A stretch of 64,000 nt of DNA from Pseudomonadota bacterium (lineage in GTDB: Bacteria > Pseudomonadota > Alphaproteobacteria > Azospirillales > Azospirillaceae), in the NCBI GenBank assembly GCA_023423695.1, contig JAFAFA010000011.1, forward strand, positions 62,001 through 126,000, given 5' to 3'. The translations under genes and the position numbers were made by a program. Shown here in pieces: positions 56,496 through 64,000 of this stretch (the first letter of the stretch is position 1; each line of letters opens with the position of its first letter). A model generated the notes under the pieces. It worked only from the letters and a program-made list of their open reading frames with translations, searched no databases and had not been told where the DNA came from.

Positions 56496-58133
56496 CTACG
56501 CCCGCGACGCCGCGCGGCGGTCCGCACGCATCAGGGCGGCGCCGCGTTCGGCGATCATCACCGTCGGCGTGTTGGTGTTGCCCGAGGTCAGGGTCGGCAT
56601 CACCGACGCGTCGATCACCCGCAGGCCGCGCACCCCGCGCACCCGCATCTCGGCATCGGTCACGGCGGTGGCGTCGTCCCTGCCGCCCATCCGGCAGGTG
56701 CCGACGGGATGGAAGATGGTGGTGCCGATGTCGCCGGCGGCGCGCGCCAACTCCTCCTCCGTCTGGAAGCTGGGACCCGGCTTGTATTCCTGCGGATGAT
56801 AGGGGGCGAGCGCCGGCTGCGCGACGATGCGGCGGGTCAGCGCCAGCGCCTTCGCCGCCTTCGCCCGGTCGGCGGGGTCGGACAGGTAGCAGGGTGCGAT
56901 GGCCGGATTCTCGCGATGGTCGGCCGAGGTGATGCGGGTCCAGCCGCGCGAGGCCGGGCGCAGGTCGCAGACGCTGGCGGTGAAGGCCGGGAAGCCGTGC
57001 AGCGGATCGCCGAACTTCTCCAGCGACAGCGGCTGCACATGGTATTCCAGGTCGGCCGTCTCCATCTCCGCCGAGGATTTGGCGAAGACGCCGAGCTGGC
57101 TGGGCGCCATGGTCAGCGGCCCCTTGCGGAACAGCGCATATTCCAACCCCATCATCGCCTTGCCGAACAGGCTGCCCGCCCGCTTGTTCAGCGTCAGCAC
57201 CCCATCGACCTTGTAGATCATCCGCAACTGCAGATGATCCTGGAGATTGGCGCCGACATCGGGCGCGTCCAGCGCCACCGGAATCCCGAGCGACTTCAGG
57301 TGCTCCGCCGGGCCGATGCCGGAGCGCTGGAGGATTGCCGGGCTGCCGATGGAGCCTGCGGCCAGCACCGTCTCGATCCTGGAGGTGGCCCGCGCCGCCT
57401 CCCCCTTCACGGTGAAGCGGACGCCGGTGACGCGGCCGTCGGCGATCTCCACCTTGTCGATGGCCGCCTCAATGGCAAGCTTCAGGTTCGGCCGGTCGAG
57501 CGCCGGACGCAGGAAGGCCTTGGCGGCGCTCCAACGGATGCCGCCCTTCTGGTTCACCTCGAAGCTGCCGACGCCGAAATTGTCGCCGCGGTTGAAGTCG
57601 TCGGAGCGCGGGATGCCGGCCTGCTGCGCCGCCTCGGCGAAGCGGTCCAGCAGGTCCCAGCGCAGCCGCTGCCGCTCCACCCGCCATTCGCCGCCGACGC
57701 CGTGCATCTCGTCGGCGCCGCGCCAGTAATCCTCGCTGCCCTTGAAGACCGGCAGCACCTCCCTCCAGCTCCAGCGGCTGTCGCCGGTGATCGAGGCCCA
57801 TTCGTCGTAATCGCGCGCCTGCCCGCGCATGGCGATCATGCCGTTGATCGACGAGCAGCCGCCCAGCACCTTGCCGCGGGCGTAGTGGATGCTGCGGCCG
57901 TTCAGCCCGGCCTCCGCCTCCGTCTTGAAGCACCAGTCGGTGCGCGGGTTGCCGATGCAGAACAGGTAGCCGGCGGGGATGTGCAGCCACACCCAGCTGT
58001 CCTTGCCGCCCGCCTCCAGCAGCAGGACCGAGACGTCCGGATCGGCCGACAGCCGGTTGGCCAGCACGCAGCCGGCCGTGCCGCCGCCCGCTATGATGTA
58101 GTCGAAGCTGCCGAAGTCGAGCACGTCCGCCAT
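56496..58133 (-). CDS. GMC family FAD-dependent alcohol/choline dehydrogenase
   Basis: The 545-residue oxidoreductase has the FAD Rossmann motif YIIAGGGTAGCVLANRL, the GMC signatures RGKVLGGCSSINGM and AAGSIGSPAILQRSGIGP, and at the C-terminus HPVGTCRMGG and DASVMPTLTSGNTNTPTVMI. It resembles BetA-like alcohol dehydrogenases. The substrate is not determined by sequence. No betaine genes (betB, betI) are near. It is followed upstream by an EamA transporter on the same strand with a 97-base gap. Confidence 0.93.
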   Translation of the reverse strand: MADVLDFGSFDYIIAGGGTAGCVLANRLSADPDVSVLLLEAGGKDSWVWLHIPAGYLFCIGNPRTDWCFKTEAEAGLNGRSIHYARGKVLGGCSSINGMIAMRGQARDYDEWASITGDSRWSWREVLPVFKGSEDYWRGADEMHGVGGEWRVERQRLRWDLLDRFAEAAQQAGIPRSDDFNRGDNFGVGSFEVNQKGGIRWSAAKAFLRPALDRPNLKLAIEAAIDKVEIADGRVTGVRFTVKGEAARATSRIETVLAAGSIGSPAILQRSGIGPAEHLKSLGIPVALDAPDVGANLQDHLQLRMIYKVDGVLTLNKRAGSLFGKAMMGLEYALFRKGPLTMAPSQLGVFAKSSAEMETADLEYHVQPLSLEKFGDPLHGFPAFTASVCDLRPASRGWTRITSADHRENPAIAPCYLSDPADRAKAAKALALTRRIVAQPALAPYHPQEYKPGPSFQTEEELARAAGDIGTTIFHPVGTCRMGGRDDATAVTDAEMRVRGVRGLRVIDASVMPTLTSGNTNTPTVMIAERGAALMRADRRAASRA

Positions 58134-58230
58134 CGCTTCCCTCCCGCGGGATTTGTCGATTTGTCAGACATATTAGATTGCTGACCCATCGAACGATCCA
58201 GCGAAATTTTGCCGCGCCCGGCGCTTTCGC

Positions 58231-59115
58231 TCACTTCCGGTTCACCAGCGCCACGCCGCACACCGCCACCGCCATGCCGGCCAGCGCCACGACGCCCAGC
58301 CTCTCGTCGAACAGAAGCCAAGCGACGAGCGCCGTGACCGGCGGGGTCAGGTAGAACAGGCTGGCGACCTTGGCCGCGGCCCCGCGGCGGATCAGGGCGA
58401 ACAGCAGGAAGATGGCGCCGACCGACAGCACGAAGCTGAGCCACAGCAGCGCGAACAGGAACTCCCCCGTCCATTGCACCTGCATGGTTTCGAACATTGG
58501 CGCGGCGACGGCCAGCACCAGCGCCGTGGCGGCATACTGGATCGCCGTGCCGCTGCGCAGGTCCATCCCGCCGCCGTGGCGCTTCTGGTAGAGCGTGCCC
58601 AGCGTGATGCCGACCAGCGCGGCGACGGCATAGCCGATGCCGATCAGGTGCTCCGCATCGACCGACAGCTTCTCCCGCACCACCAGCCCGACGCCGGCAA
58701 GGCCCAGCAGCAGCCCGGCCCATTGCCGGCCGCTCACCCGCTCGCCCAGCAGCGGGCCGGACAGCGCCGCGGTCAGCAGCGGCTGGATGCCGACGACCAG
58801 CGCCGCCACCCCCGCCGGCAACCCATGGGCGATGGCGAGGAAGACGCCGCTGAGATAGACGCCGTGCACCAGCAGCCCGGCCAATGCGATGCGGCCCGCC
58901 GTCGCCCAGTCCTTCGGCCAGGGCGCGCGGCTCGCCAGCGCCACCAGCGCCAGCACGACCGCGACCAGCCCCAGCCGGATCAGCAGGAAGGTCAGCGGCT
59001 CCGCATAGGGAAGCCCGTATTTCGCCCCGATGAAGCCGGTGCTCCACAGCAGCACGAAAAGACCCGGCATCAGGCGCAGCCAGGTCTGGCCGCCGCCCGT
59101 CGCGGTCTCGCTCAT
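58231..59115 (-). CDS. EamA/DMT family transporter
   Basis: The 294-residue protein has ten predicted membrane helices in two EamA repeats. It opens LMPGLFVLLWSTGFIGAKYG, typical of the drug/metabolite superfamily, and ends with FLTPPVTALVAWLLFDERLG-like sequence. The substrate is unknown. It lies between the GMC gene and the antiporter gene on the same strand (20 bases from the antiporter stop). Confidence 0.9.
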   Translation of the reverse strand: MSETATGGGQTWLRLMPGLFVLLWSTGFIGAKYGLPYAEPLTFLLIRLGLVAVVLALVALASRAPWPKDWATAGRIALAGLLVHGVYLSGVFLAIAHGLPAGVAALVVGIQPLLTAALSGPLLGERVSGRQWAGLLLGLAGVGLVVREKLSVDAEHLIGIGYAVAALVGITLGTLYQKRHGGGMDLRSGTAIQYAATALVLAVAAPMFETMQVQWTGEFLFALLWLSFVLSVGAIFLLFALIRRGAAAKVASLFYLTPPVTALVAWLLFDERLGVVALAGMAVAVCGVALVNRK

Positions 59116-59135
59116 GAAAAACCCCTTCCCTGCGG

Positions 59136-61649
59136 TCAGCTCACCGCCGGGACGGCCTGGGACGACTGGGTCGGCTGCCGGCGCGCCTCGGCGACCGCCT
59201 GGATGTGGGATCGCAGATCCGCGTCCTTCTGCACCAGCCGGCGGAAATCCTTCTCATCCAATACCAGCAATTGGCAATAGCCGAGCGCCCGCACGTCTGC
59301 ATTGCGCCGCTGGCGGGTCAACAACGACATCTCGCCGAAGAAGTCGCCGGTGCCCAGCTTCACGGGCTCCGCCAGATTGGGCACCAGCACCTCGACCGCG
59401 CCGGACGCGATGAAGAACATGGCGTCGCCGCGCTCGCCCTTGCGCACGATGGTCTCGCCCGGCAGGGCCAGCTGTGCCCGCAGAAGCGTGGCGATGGTGG
59501 TCACCCGCTCGGCCGGAAGATCGGCGAACAGCGGCACCCGGCGCACCAGCTCCGCCACGTCGAAGCGGACATCCAGCTTCGGCAGACGCTCCAGCACCCG
59601 GCGGCGCTGCTCCAGATCGCGCTCCAGGTCGGTCAGCACCTCCTGGCTGATGATCGATTCGGCATACAGGGTCCGGTAGTCGGCCTGCTCCAGCCGCAGG
59701 GCGGCACGGCCGACGTAGCGGCTCTGCAGCACCACGGCATAGTCGGGATACTGCAGCTTCAGGGCCGACAGCGCCTGCTCGACGATGCCCAGCCGGCCCA
59801 CCAGCATGCCTTCCAGCTCGAACGCCACCTCCTGTCCCAGCACGCGGGCCAGCCGGTCGCGGGTGAAGGCCAGCAGTTCGCGCAGCACCGTGCGCACGGC
59901 GACCAGCACCTCGAACCGCATCGACAGGCGCCGGGCCAGCGGCCGGTGGATGCCGAAGCGGCGCTGCAGCCAGCTGGCCCCCCGCATCCAGGGCGAGAAG
60001 GCGATGAAGGGCTCCTCGAAGGCACGATAGCCGTTGCGGCCCTGGGCCTTCACGGCGTCCAGCAGCCGGCCGCTGCGCCCGGCCAGCATTTCCATCACCG
60101 CGCGCGACACCACGCCTTCGGAGAAGTGGGCGTAATAGAGCTCTTCCTCGCGGTTCACCAGGATGACGAGACCGATGGTGATGCGGTCCTCGTCGGTCAG
60201 CTTCGCCTCGTCCCGGCTGTCCTGGTCGATGTTCTTCAGCCGCTCCTCGTAGCGGGAGATCATCACGTCCTTGACGGCGCTGTCGACCTCATAGGTCTGG
60301 GCGACGGCGGCCACCCGGTCGCGGATGCTGTCGGTGGACAGCGCCAGCGCCCGGTTGCGCATGGCGCGCTCCACCGGCGTCAGCTCGTCCAGCTTCAGCA
60401 CGCGGATCAGCCAGCGCAGCGTGGTGCCGTTGACGAACAGCGTGACGAAGACGAAGCCGGTGACCATCACCGCGACGAAGCTCTGGACGGGGTCGGGCAC
60501 GCGGAAATTCTCGGTCACCGCCAGCGCCAGCGTCAGCGACACCGCACCGCGCAGGCCGCCCCACAGCATCACCGTCTTGTAGGAATTGCTGACCTTGTGC
60601 GCCAGGCCGGTCCAGGACAGCACCGGCAGCAGGCCGAACAGCACGACCGCCCGCGCCGCGAAGGCGGCGGCGACCACCACCAGCACCAGCCCGACCTCCG
60701 CCCATCCGGCGTCGGCCATCAGGCGCGGCACCAGGATGGCGGTCAGCAGGAAGATCAGGGAGTTCGCCCAGAAACCCAGCTGTTGCCAGACATGCTCCAT
60801 GGCACCCCAGGTGGCGGGGGAGATGCGGGTCTTGCCGACCGAGCCGATGACCAGCGCCGACGTCACCACCGCGACCACGCCGGACGCCCCGACATAATGC
60901 TCCGCCAGCACATAGGACAGATAGGCCAGCGCCACCGTCAGCGTGATCTCCGCCATCGGCTGGTTGCGCATCGGCTCCACCAGCATGCAGACGATGCGGC
61001 CGCAGATGTAGCCGGTGATGACGCCGCCGGCGAAGTCGCGCAGGAAATCCAGCGCCGCCGCCCCCGCTCCGCCATGGGAAGTGCGCGTCAGCATCTCCAG
61101 CAGCAGGGTGAACAGCGCGATGGCCGCGGCGTCGTTCAGCAGGCTCTCGCCCTCGACCAGCGTGGTCAGCCGGCGCGGGGCGCCGAGATCGCGGAAGACG
61201 CCGATCACCGCCGCCGGATCGGTGGAGGCGACGATCGCCCCCAGCAGCAGGCAGGCGACCAGCCCCAGCGAGGTGAACAGGCTGACCGCATAGCCGACGG
61301 CGAAGGTGCAGACGAAGACCGCCACCACCGCCATCAGCAGGATCGGCCACAGATCGTCGAACAGCCGCCGCACGTCGACCGCCAGCGCCGTTTCGAACAG
61401 CAGGATCGGCAGGAAGACGTGCAGAAGGATGTCGGACGAGACGTCCAGCTCCGCCAGCGAGTTCAGGAAGTCGTGGAACGGGTCCTTGCCCGGCCCGGCG
61501 AAGGTCTGGATCACCGCGCCCAGCGCCACCCCGACGCCCGCCAGCAGCACCGTGTAGGGCACCTGGAAGCGGGCGGCCAGCGGCGGCAGGAAGCTGACGA
61601 GGGCGAGAAGCCCGGCGACGCCGAGGACTTGAATGACGATGTCGTGCAT
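59136..61649 (-). CDS. CPA1-type cation/proton antiporter with cyclic-nucleotide-binding domain
   Basis: The 837-residue protein has about 12 membrane helices in residues 1-415, with the ion-site pair Asn-Asp in GESLLNDAAAIALF and the STDPAAVIG segment. A long cytoplasmic part follows. Near the C-terminus there is a cyclic-nucleotide-binding fold (about 690-815) with GDFFGEMSLLTRQRRNADV, in which the usual Glu and Arg of the binding cassette are kept. It resembles SOS1/NhaP-like exchangers with a regulatory domain. Ion (Na+ or K+) and ligand are not shown by sequence. Confidence 0.92.
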   Translation of the reverse strand: MHDIVIQVLGVAGLLALVSFLPPLAARFQVPYTVLLAGVGVALGAVIQTFAGPGKDPFHDFLNSLAELDVSSDILLHVFLPILLFETALAVDVRRLFDDLWPILLMAVVAVFVCTFAVGYAVSLFTSLGLVACLLLGAIVASTDPAAVIGVFRDLGAPRRLTTLVEGESLLNDAAAIALFTLLLEMLTRTSHGGAGAAALDFLRDFAGGVITGYICGRIVCMLVEPMRNQPMAEITLTVALAYLSYVLAEHYVGASGVVAVVTSALVIGSVGKTRISPATWGAMEHVWQQLGFWANSLIFLLTAILVPRLMADAGWAEVGLVLVVVAAAFAARAVVLFGLLPVLSWTGLAHKVSNSYKTVMLWGGLRGAVSLTLALAVTENFRVPDPVQSFVAVMVTGFVFVTLFVNGTTLRWLIRVLKLDELTPVERAMRNRALALSTDSIRDRVAAVAQTYEVDSAVKDVMISRYEERLKNIDQDSRDEAKLTDEDRITIGLVILVNREEELYYAHFSEGVVSRAVMEMLAGRSGRLLDAVKAQGRNGYRAFEEPFIAFSPWMRGASWLQRRFGIHRPLARRLSMRFEVLVAVRTVLRELLAFTRDRLARVLGQEVAFELEGMLVGRLGIVEQALSALKLQYPDYAVVLQSRYVGRAALRLEQADYRTLYAESIISQEVLTDLERDLEQRRRVLERLPKLDVRFDVAELVRRVPLFADLPAERVTTIATLLRAQLALPGETIVRKGERGDAMFFIASGAVEVLVPNLAEPVKLGTGDFFGEMSLLTRQRRNADVRALGYCQLLVLDEKDFRRLVQKDADLRSHIQAVAEARRQPTQSSQAVPAVS

Positions 61650-61800
61650 GTTCCCACGGGGACGGCTGCGGCGTGGGCTGCACGGTATCGCCGCACTCCG
61701 GCCGGGGCAAGACCGGGAACCACGGACTCCTGCGGCAAAAATGGTCCCGGACGGCGAGCCCCCTCTACCGGAACGCGGCGACGCGGTCCGCTGCGAAAGC

Positions 61801-61825
61801 CCCTCTCCCCTTGCAGGGAGAAGGG
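61801..61825. repeat. REP-like hairpin upstream of the antiporter gene
   Basis: CCCTCTCCC (61801-61809) pairs with GGGAGAAGGG (61816-61825) through one bulged A. It is the same CCCTCTCCC theme as the palindrome at 56465. It lies in the 192-base gap between the ankyrin gene stop and the antiporter start. No other feature is seen in that gap. Confidence 0.55.
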
Positions 61826-61841
61826 ATTTTCGGATGGAGCC

Positions 61842-62657
61842 TCACCGCGGCGGCGGTGCCGCGATCCCCCGCGATTGCAGATATTGCCGGCAGCGCCGCT
61901 GCCAGTCCGACAGCGGCGAGGACGGGTCGAGGGCGGCGTGGAAGATGTAATCGGCGGCCGCATCCTCCGACACCGGCGAGCGGTGCAGCGCGTCGGCGTT
62001 GCGGCCCAGCAGATAGGCCACGACGTGGAACTGGTTCATGCGGGCCAGCACCAGCGTCACCGTGCTGCCGCTCTCGTCGGTCGCCTCGATGTCGGCGCCG
62101 GCGTCCAGCAGGATGCGGACGGCATCGGCGTTGCGGCGCAGGCCGGCATTGACCAGCACCGGTTCGCCGATGGAGTTGCGGGCATTGGGATCGCCGCCGA
62201 AGGACAGAAGCAGCCGCAGCCAGTCGGTATCGGTGCCCGACGCCACCATGGTCAGCGCCGATTCCCCGTCGCGGGCGCGGCGGTTGGGATCGGCCCCGGC
62301 CTCCAGCAGGGCCTTCGCCCCGGCCTTGCTGTTGCTGGCGATGGCGAACAGCAGCGGCGTCATCCCCTCCGTTCCGCCGGCATTCGGGTCGGCGCCCGCG
62401 GCGGCGAGCTGGCGCACGGCGGCGGCGTCCCCCCGTCCGGCGGCGTCGGCCAGCCTTGCCGTGGCGGCATCGGGGAAGAAGTGGCTGGCGGGCGGCAGAG
62501 CGGCCATGGCGGACCTCGCGGCGAAGGGGGTGGGAATGGGCGTCCAGCCGGCAGCGGCCAGCGCCACCAGGATCAACAGCCGGCGGAGAAAGGCAATGCC
62601 GGGCTTGGGCGCCGCGGCGGCAGGATTGCCGTCATCCTCACCGGTGCAGGGCGGCAC
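61842..62657 (-). CDS. Ankyrin-repeat protein, probable immunity partner of the lipase
   Basis: The roughly 271-residue protein has an N-terminal hydrophobic segment (IAFLRRLLILVALAAAGW) that looks like a signal peptide or anchor. Four to five ankyrin repeats follow (DAAAVRQLAAAGADPNA, GAKALLEAGADPN, DAVRILLDAGADIEATDESG). It ends PPPR. The start is uncertain: GTG 62657 overlaps the lipase 3' end and has AGGGG upstream; ATG 62507 would remove the hydrophobic part. Ankyrin proteins are common immunity partners of secreted toxins. Role inferred from position. Confidence 0.8.
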   Translation of the reverse strand: MPPCTGEDDGNPAAAAPKPGIAFLRRLLILVALAAAGWTPIPTPFAARSAMAALPPASHFFPDAATARLADAAGRGDAAAVRQLAAAGADPNAGGTEGMTPLLFAIASNSKAGAKALLEAGADPNRRARDGESALTMVASGTDTDWLRLLLSFGGDPNARNSIGEPVLVNAGLRRNADAVRILLDAGADIEATDESGSTVTLVLARMNQFHVVAYLLGRNADALHRSPVSEDAAADYIFHAALDPSSPLSDWQRRCRQYLQSRGIAAPPPR

Positions 62658-63813
62658 GCAGCTGCCCCTCGTCCGCGCGCTTCTGCTTTTCCAGCGCGTT
62701 GATGGGATAGGCCATGCCGTGCTTGGTGACGGAATCGGCGGCGACGCCCTTGACATACTCCGTGCCCTTCTTGCCCGCGGCGGCACCTTGGAAGGCGTTG
62801 CCGTGCTCGTCCACCGCCTCCAGCGGCACATTCCTGCCGATGCTGGTCGGCATCGGTCCGACGAGGTTCTGCGCCGTGGTCAGCATCTCCCCATCGACCT
62901 GATAATTGGTCACCTTGCCGGCGTTGGCGCGCGACTTGCCGAAGGCGGCGACGGTCTCGTCCTTGAGGCCAGCGGTGTTGAAGGTGGTGCAGGGCACGTC
63001 GGCCACCACGGCGCCTGCGGTCGCCAACCCGCCGCCCAGCGAATGGCCGGCCATCTCCAGCCGCGGCCCGACCTTGCTCTTCACCTTCTGCGCCGCCTGG
63101 ATCGCCCGCTCGTAATAGTCGGAGCGCAGGCCGATGCCCTGCTGCAGGTTGTTGACCCAGTCCTCCTTGGCGGTGAAGGTGGTTCCCTTCGGCACCAGGA
63201 CGACCTGCGGCGGGGACCCGAACACCTTGGGGTCCGCCACATACAGCTCCGCCCGGAATCCCGACGCGGTGCCGGGGTCGAGGTCGCTGGGGACGAGGCC
63301 GTATTTGCGCAGCTCCGCCGGATCGTCGCTGAGCCGGGTCCAGCCCGGCGGCGGGGTCTTGGGCGAATCCGGGCCGTTCTCGTGGTGATAGACGTCGGCG
63401 GCAAGACGCGCGCGCTCCACCGCCTTGTTGTCGCGGGCGAAGCGTTCCGTCACCTCCGGCAGGACCTTCTTCTCGCGCGCCTCCTTGATCAGCGCCTGCC
63501 GTTCGGCCACGCGCTTGGCCTTGGCGTCGATTTCCGCCTGGGAACAGGGGATGGTCGGGTTCTTGGCGGGGACCGGGGTGCTCTTGCGGAAATGATTGGC
63601 GAGATCGTCGGTCAGCGTCTGGCCGGCGGCCTTGGCGCCGCGCTTGGCCGCTCCGCTGAAGTCGCCCTCCATCACCGCCGCCCCGGTCTCTTTCAGGCCG
63701 GCCTTGACGGTGTCGGTTGCCATCCGGCCGCCGGTGCGCAGGGTCTGGTAGGTCGCCTTGGCCTTCGCGGTTGCGCTTTCGGCCATGTCGGTCAGGGTGG
63801 ACAGGATCGCCAT
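62638..63813 (-). CDS. Class 3 lipase-like protein, candidate T6SS effector
   Basis: The 391-residue protein has an Ala/Lys-rich amphipathic N-terminus (1-75), a charged helical region (90-145) and an alpha/beta-hydrolase domain with the nucleophile elbow GHSLGGG (Ser258). Likely Asp and His partners are in QVDGEML and TKHGMAY. There is no Sec signal, which fits delivery by a contractile system. The ankyrin gene overlaps its 3' end, and another gene ends four bases upstream. T6SS genes lie 8-20 kb away. Lipase or phospholipase activity is inferred from the fold. Confidence 0.83.
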   Translation of the reverse strand: MAILSTLTDMAESATAKAKATYQTLRTGGRMATDTVKAGLKETGAAVMEGDFSGAAKRGAKAAGQTLTDDLANHFRKSTPVPAKNPTIPCSQAEIDAKAKRVAERQALIKEAREKKVLPEVTERFARDNKAVERARLAADVYHHENGPDSPKTPPPGWTRLSDDPAELRKYGLVPSDLDPGTASGFRAELYVADPKVFGSPPQVVLVPKGTTFTAKEDWVNNLQQGIGLRSDYYERAIQAAQKVKSKVGPRLEMAGHSLGGGLATAGAVVADVPCTTFNTAGLKDETVAAFGKSRANAGKVTNYQVDGEMLTTAQNLVGPMPTSIGRNVPLEAVDEHGNAFQGAAAGKKGTEYVKGVAADSVTKHGMAYPINALEKQKRADEGQLRAALHR

Positions 63814-63817
63814 GGCG

Positions 63818-64000
63818 TCAGTCCCGCTGCGACAGGGCGGCGATCATGGCGTCGACCCACTCGGTCAGCCACTCCGCCTTCCGGTCGGCGGTCATCGCCG
63901 GATCGGCCAGCACCTCGCGCGCCGCCGGGCTGTCCTCGTCGAACCGGTCGCCGGCCAGCGCCGCGGTGACGATGTAGCAGGCGGCCTGCCACCGCGTGGT
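63818..64000 (-). CDS. Unknown protein, 3' end only
   Basis: Sixty C-terminal codons are visible. The frame runs in from beyond the window edge and stops at 63818-63820, four bases before the lipase start. The visible part is helical and acidic (CYIVTAALAGDRFDEDS, TADRKAEWLTEWVDAMIAAL). I do not recognise it. From its place it may be an adaptor, chaperone or spike-related gene of the lipase module. Confidence 0.7.
   Translation of the reverse strand, partial: TTRWQAACYIVTAALAGDRFDEDSPAAREVLADPAMTADRKAEWLTEWVDAMIAALSQRD

Overview
The window is GC-rich, densely packed bacterial chromosome. Gene content points to an alphaproteobacterium of the Rhodospirillales/Azospirillaceae type: a three-gene cytochrome bc1 operon with a Tat-exported Rieske protein, aerobic hemF, a PccR-type regulator facing propionyl-CoA carboxylase genes, an accessory N-type F1Fo ATPase and a CioAB-like bd oxidase. 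Azospirillum is my best guess. It is inferred from gene families and not proven. I saw no tRNA, rRNA, CRISPR array, insertion sequence or phage gene. Apart from three edge or effector-type loci, most of the window is ordinary chromosome, and no gap without a gene exceeds 300 bases.

Left part (1-34 kb), energy and carbon metabolism. The window opens in the last four genes of an N-ATPase operon (atpE end, atpF, atpA, atpG). Convergent to it is xdhABC (xanthine dehydrogenase plus XdhC). Then come cioAB/cydAB with a small unknown gene, a MarC-family membrane protein, and a ccdA-ccdB toxin-antitoxin pair translationally coupled to a PD-(D/E)XK-like nuclease gene. The propionate block follows: mutB, pccA and pccB on the minus strand, and divergent pccR, with an operator cluster between pccB and pccR. 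Next are a degenerate histidine-kinase/receiver protein, a DUF924 protein, petABC with a clear terminator, trmL-hemF, topoisomerase IB, a SpoIIE-type phosphatase with a mutated metal site, small unknown proteins, a glutathionyl-hydroquinone reductase, wrbA and a LysR regulator.

Middle part (34.4-56.5 kb), the most distinctive region. A long minus-strand gene run carries part of a type VI secretion system: TssL with an OmpA domain, TssM, TagF, VgrG, a DUF4123 adaptor, PAAR, an FHA/TagH protein and a membrane-spanning Ser/Thr kinase. The run is headed by a glycine-zipper lipoprotein and a very large exported WD40-like plus caspase-fold protease. It ends in two alpha/beta hydrolases and a small unknown gene. 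Divergent from the lipoprotein is a second exported caspase-fold protease. Its C-terminal DUF4384-like domain resembles the predicted periplasmic domain of the kinase. Sheath, baseplate, Hcp and ClpV genes are not in the window. I read this as a T6SS membrane complex with an attached phospho-signalling and periplasmic caspase module, the best candidate here for an undescribed system.

Right part (56.5-64 kb): a GMC oxidoreductase, an EamA-type transporter, a cation/proton antiporter with a cyclic-nucleotide-binding domain, then a lipase/ankyrin-repeat pair that looks like a toxin-immunity module, cut by the window edge with one more upstream gene. Short GC-rich palindromes of REP type sit in three intergenic gaps.
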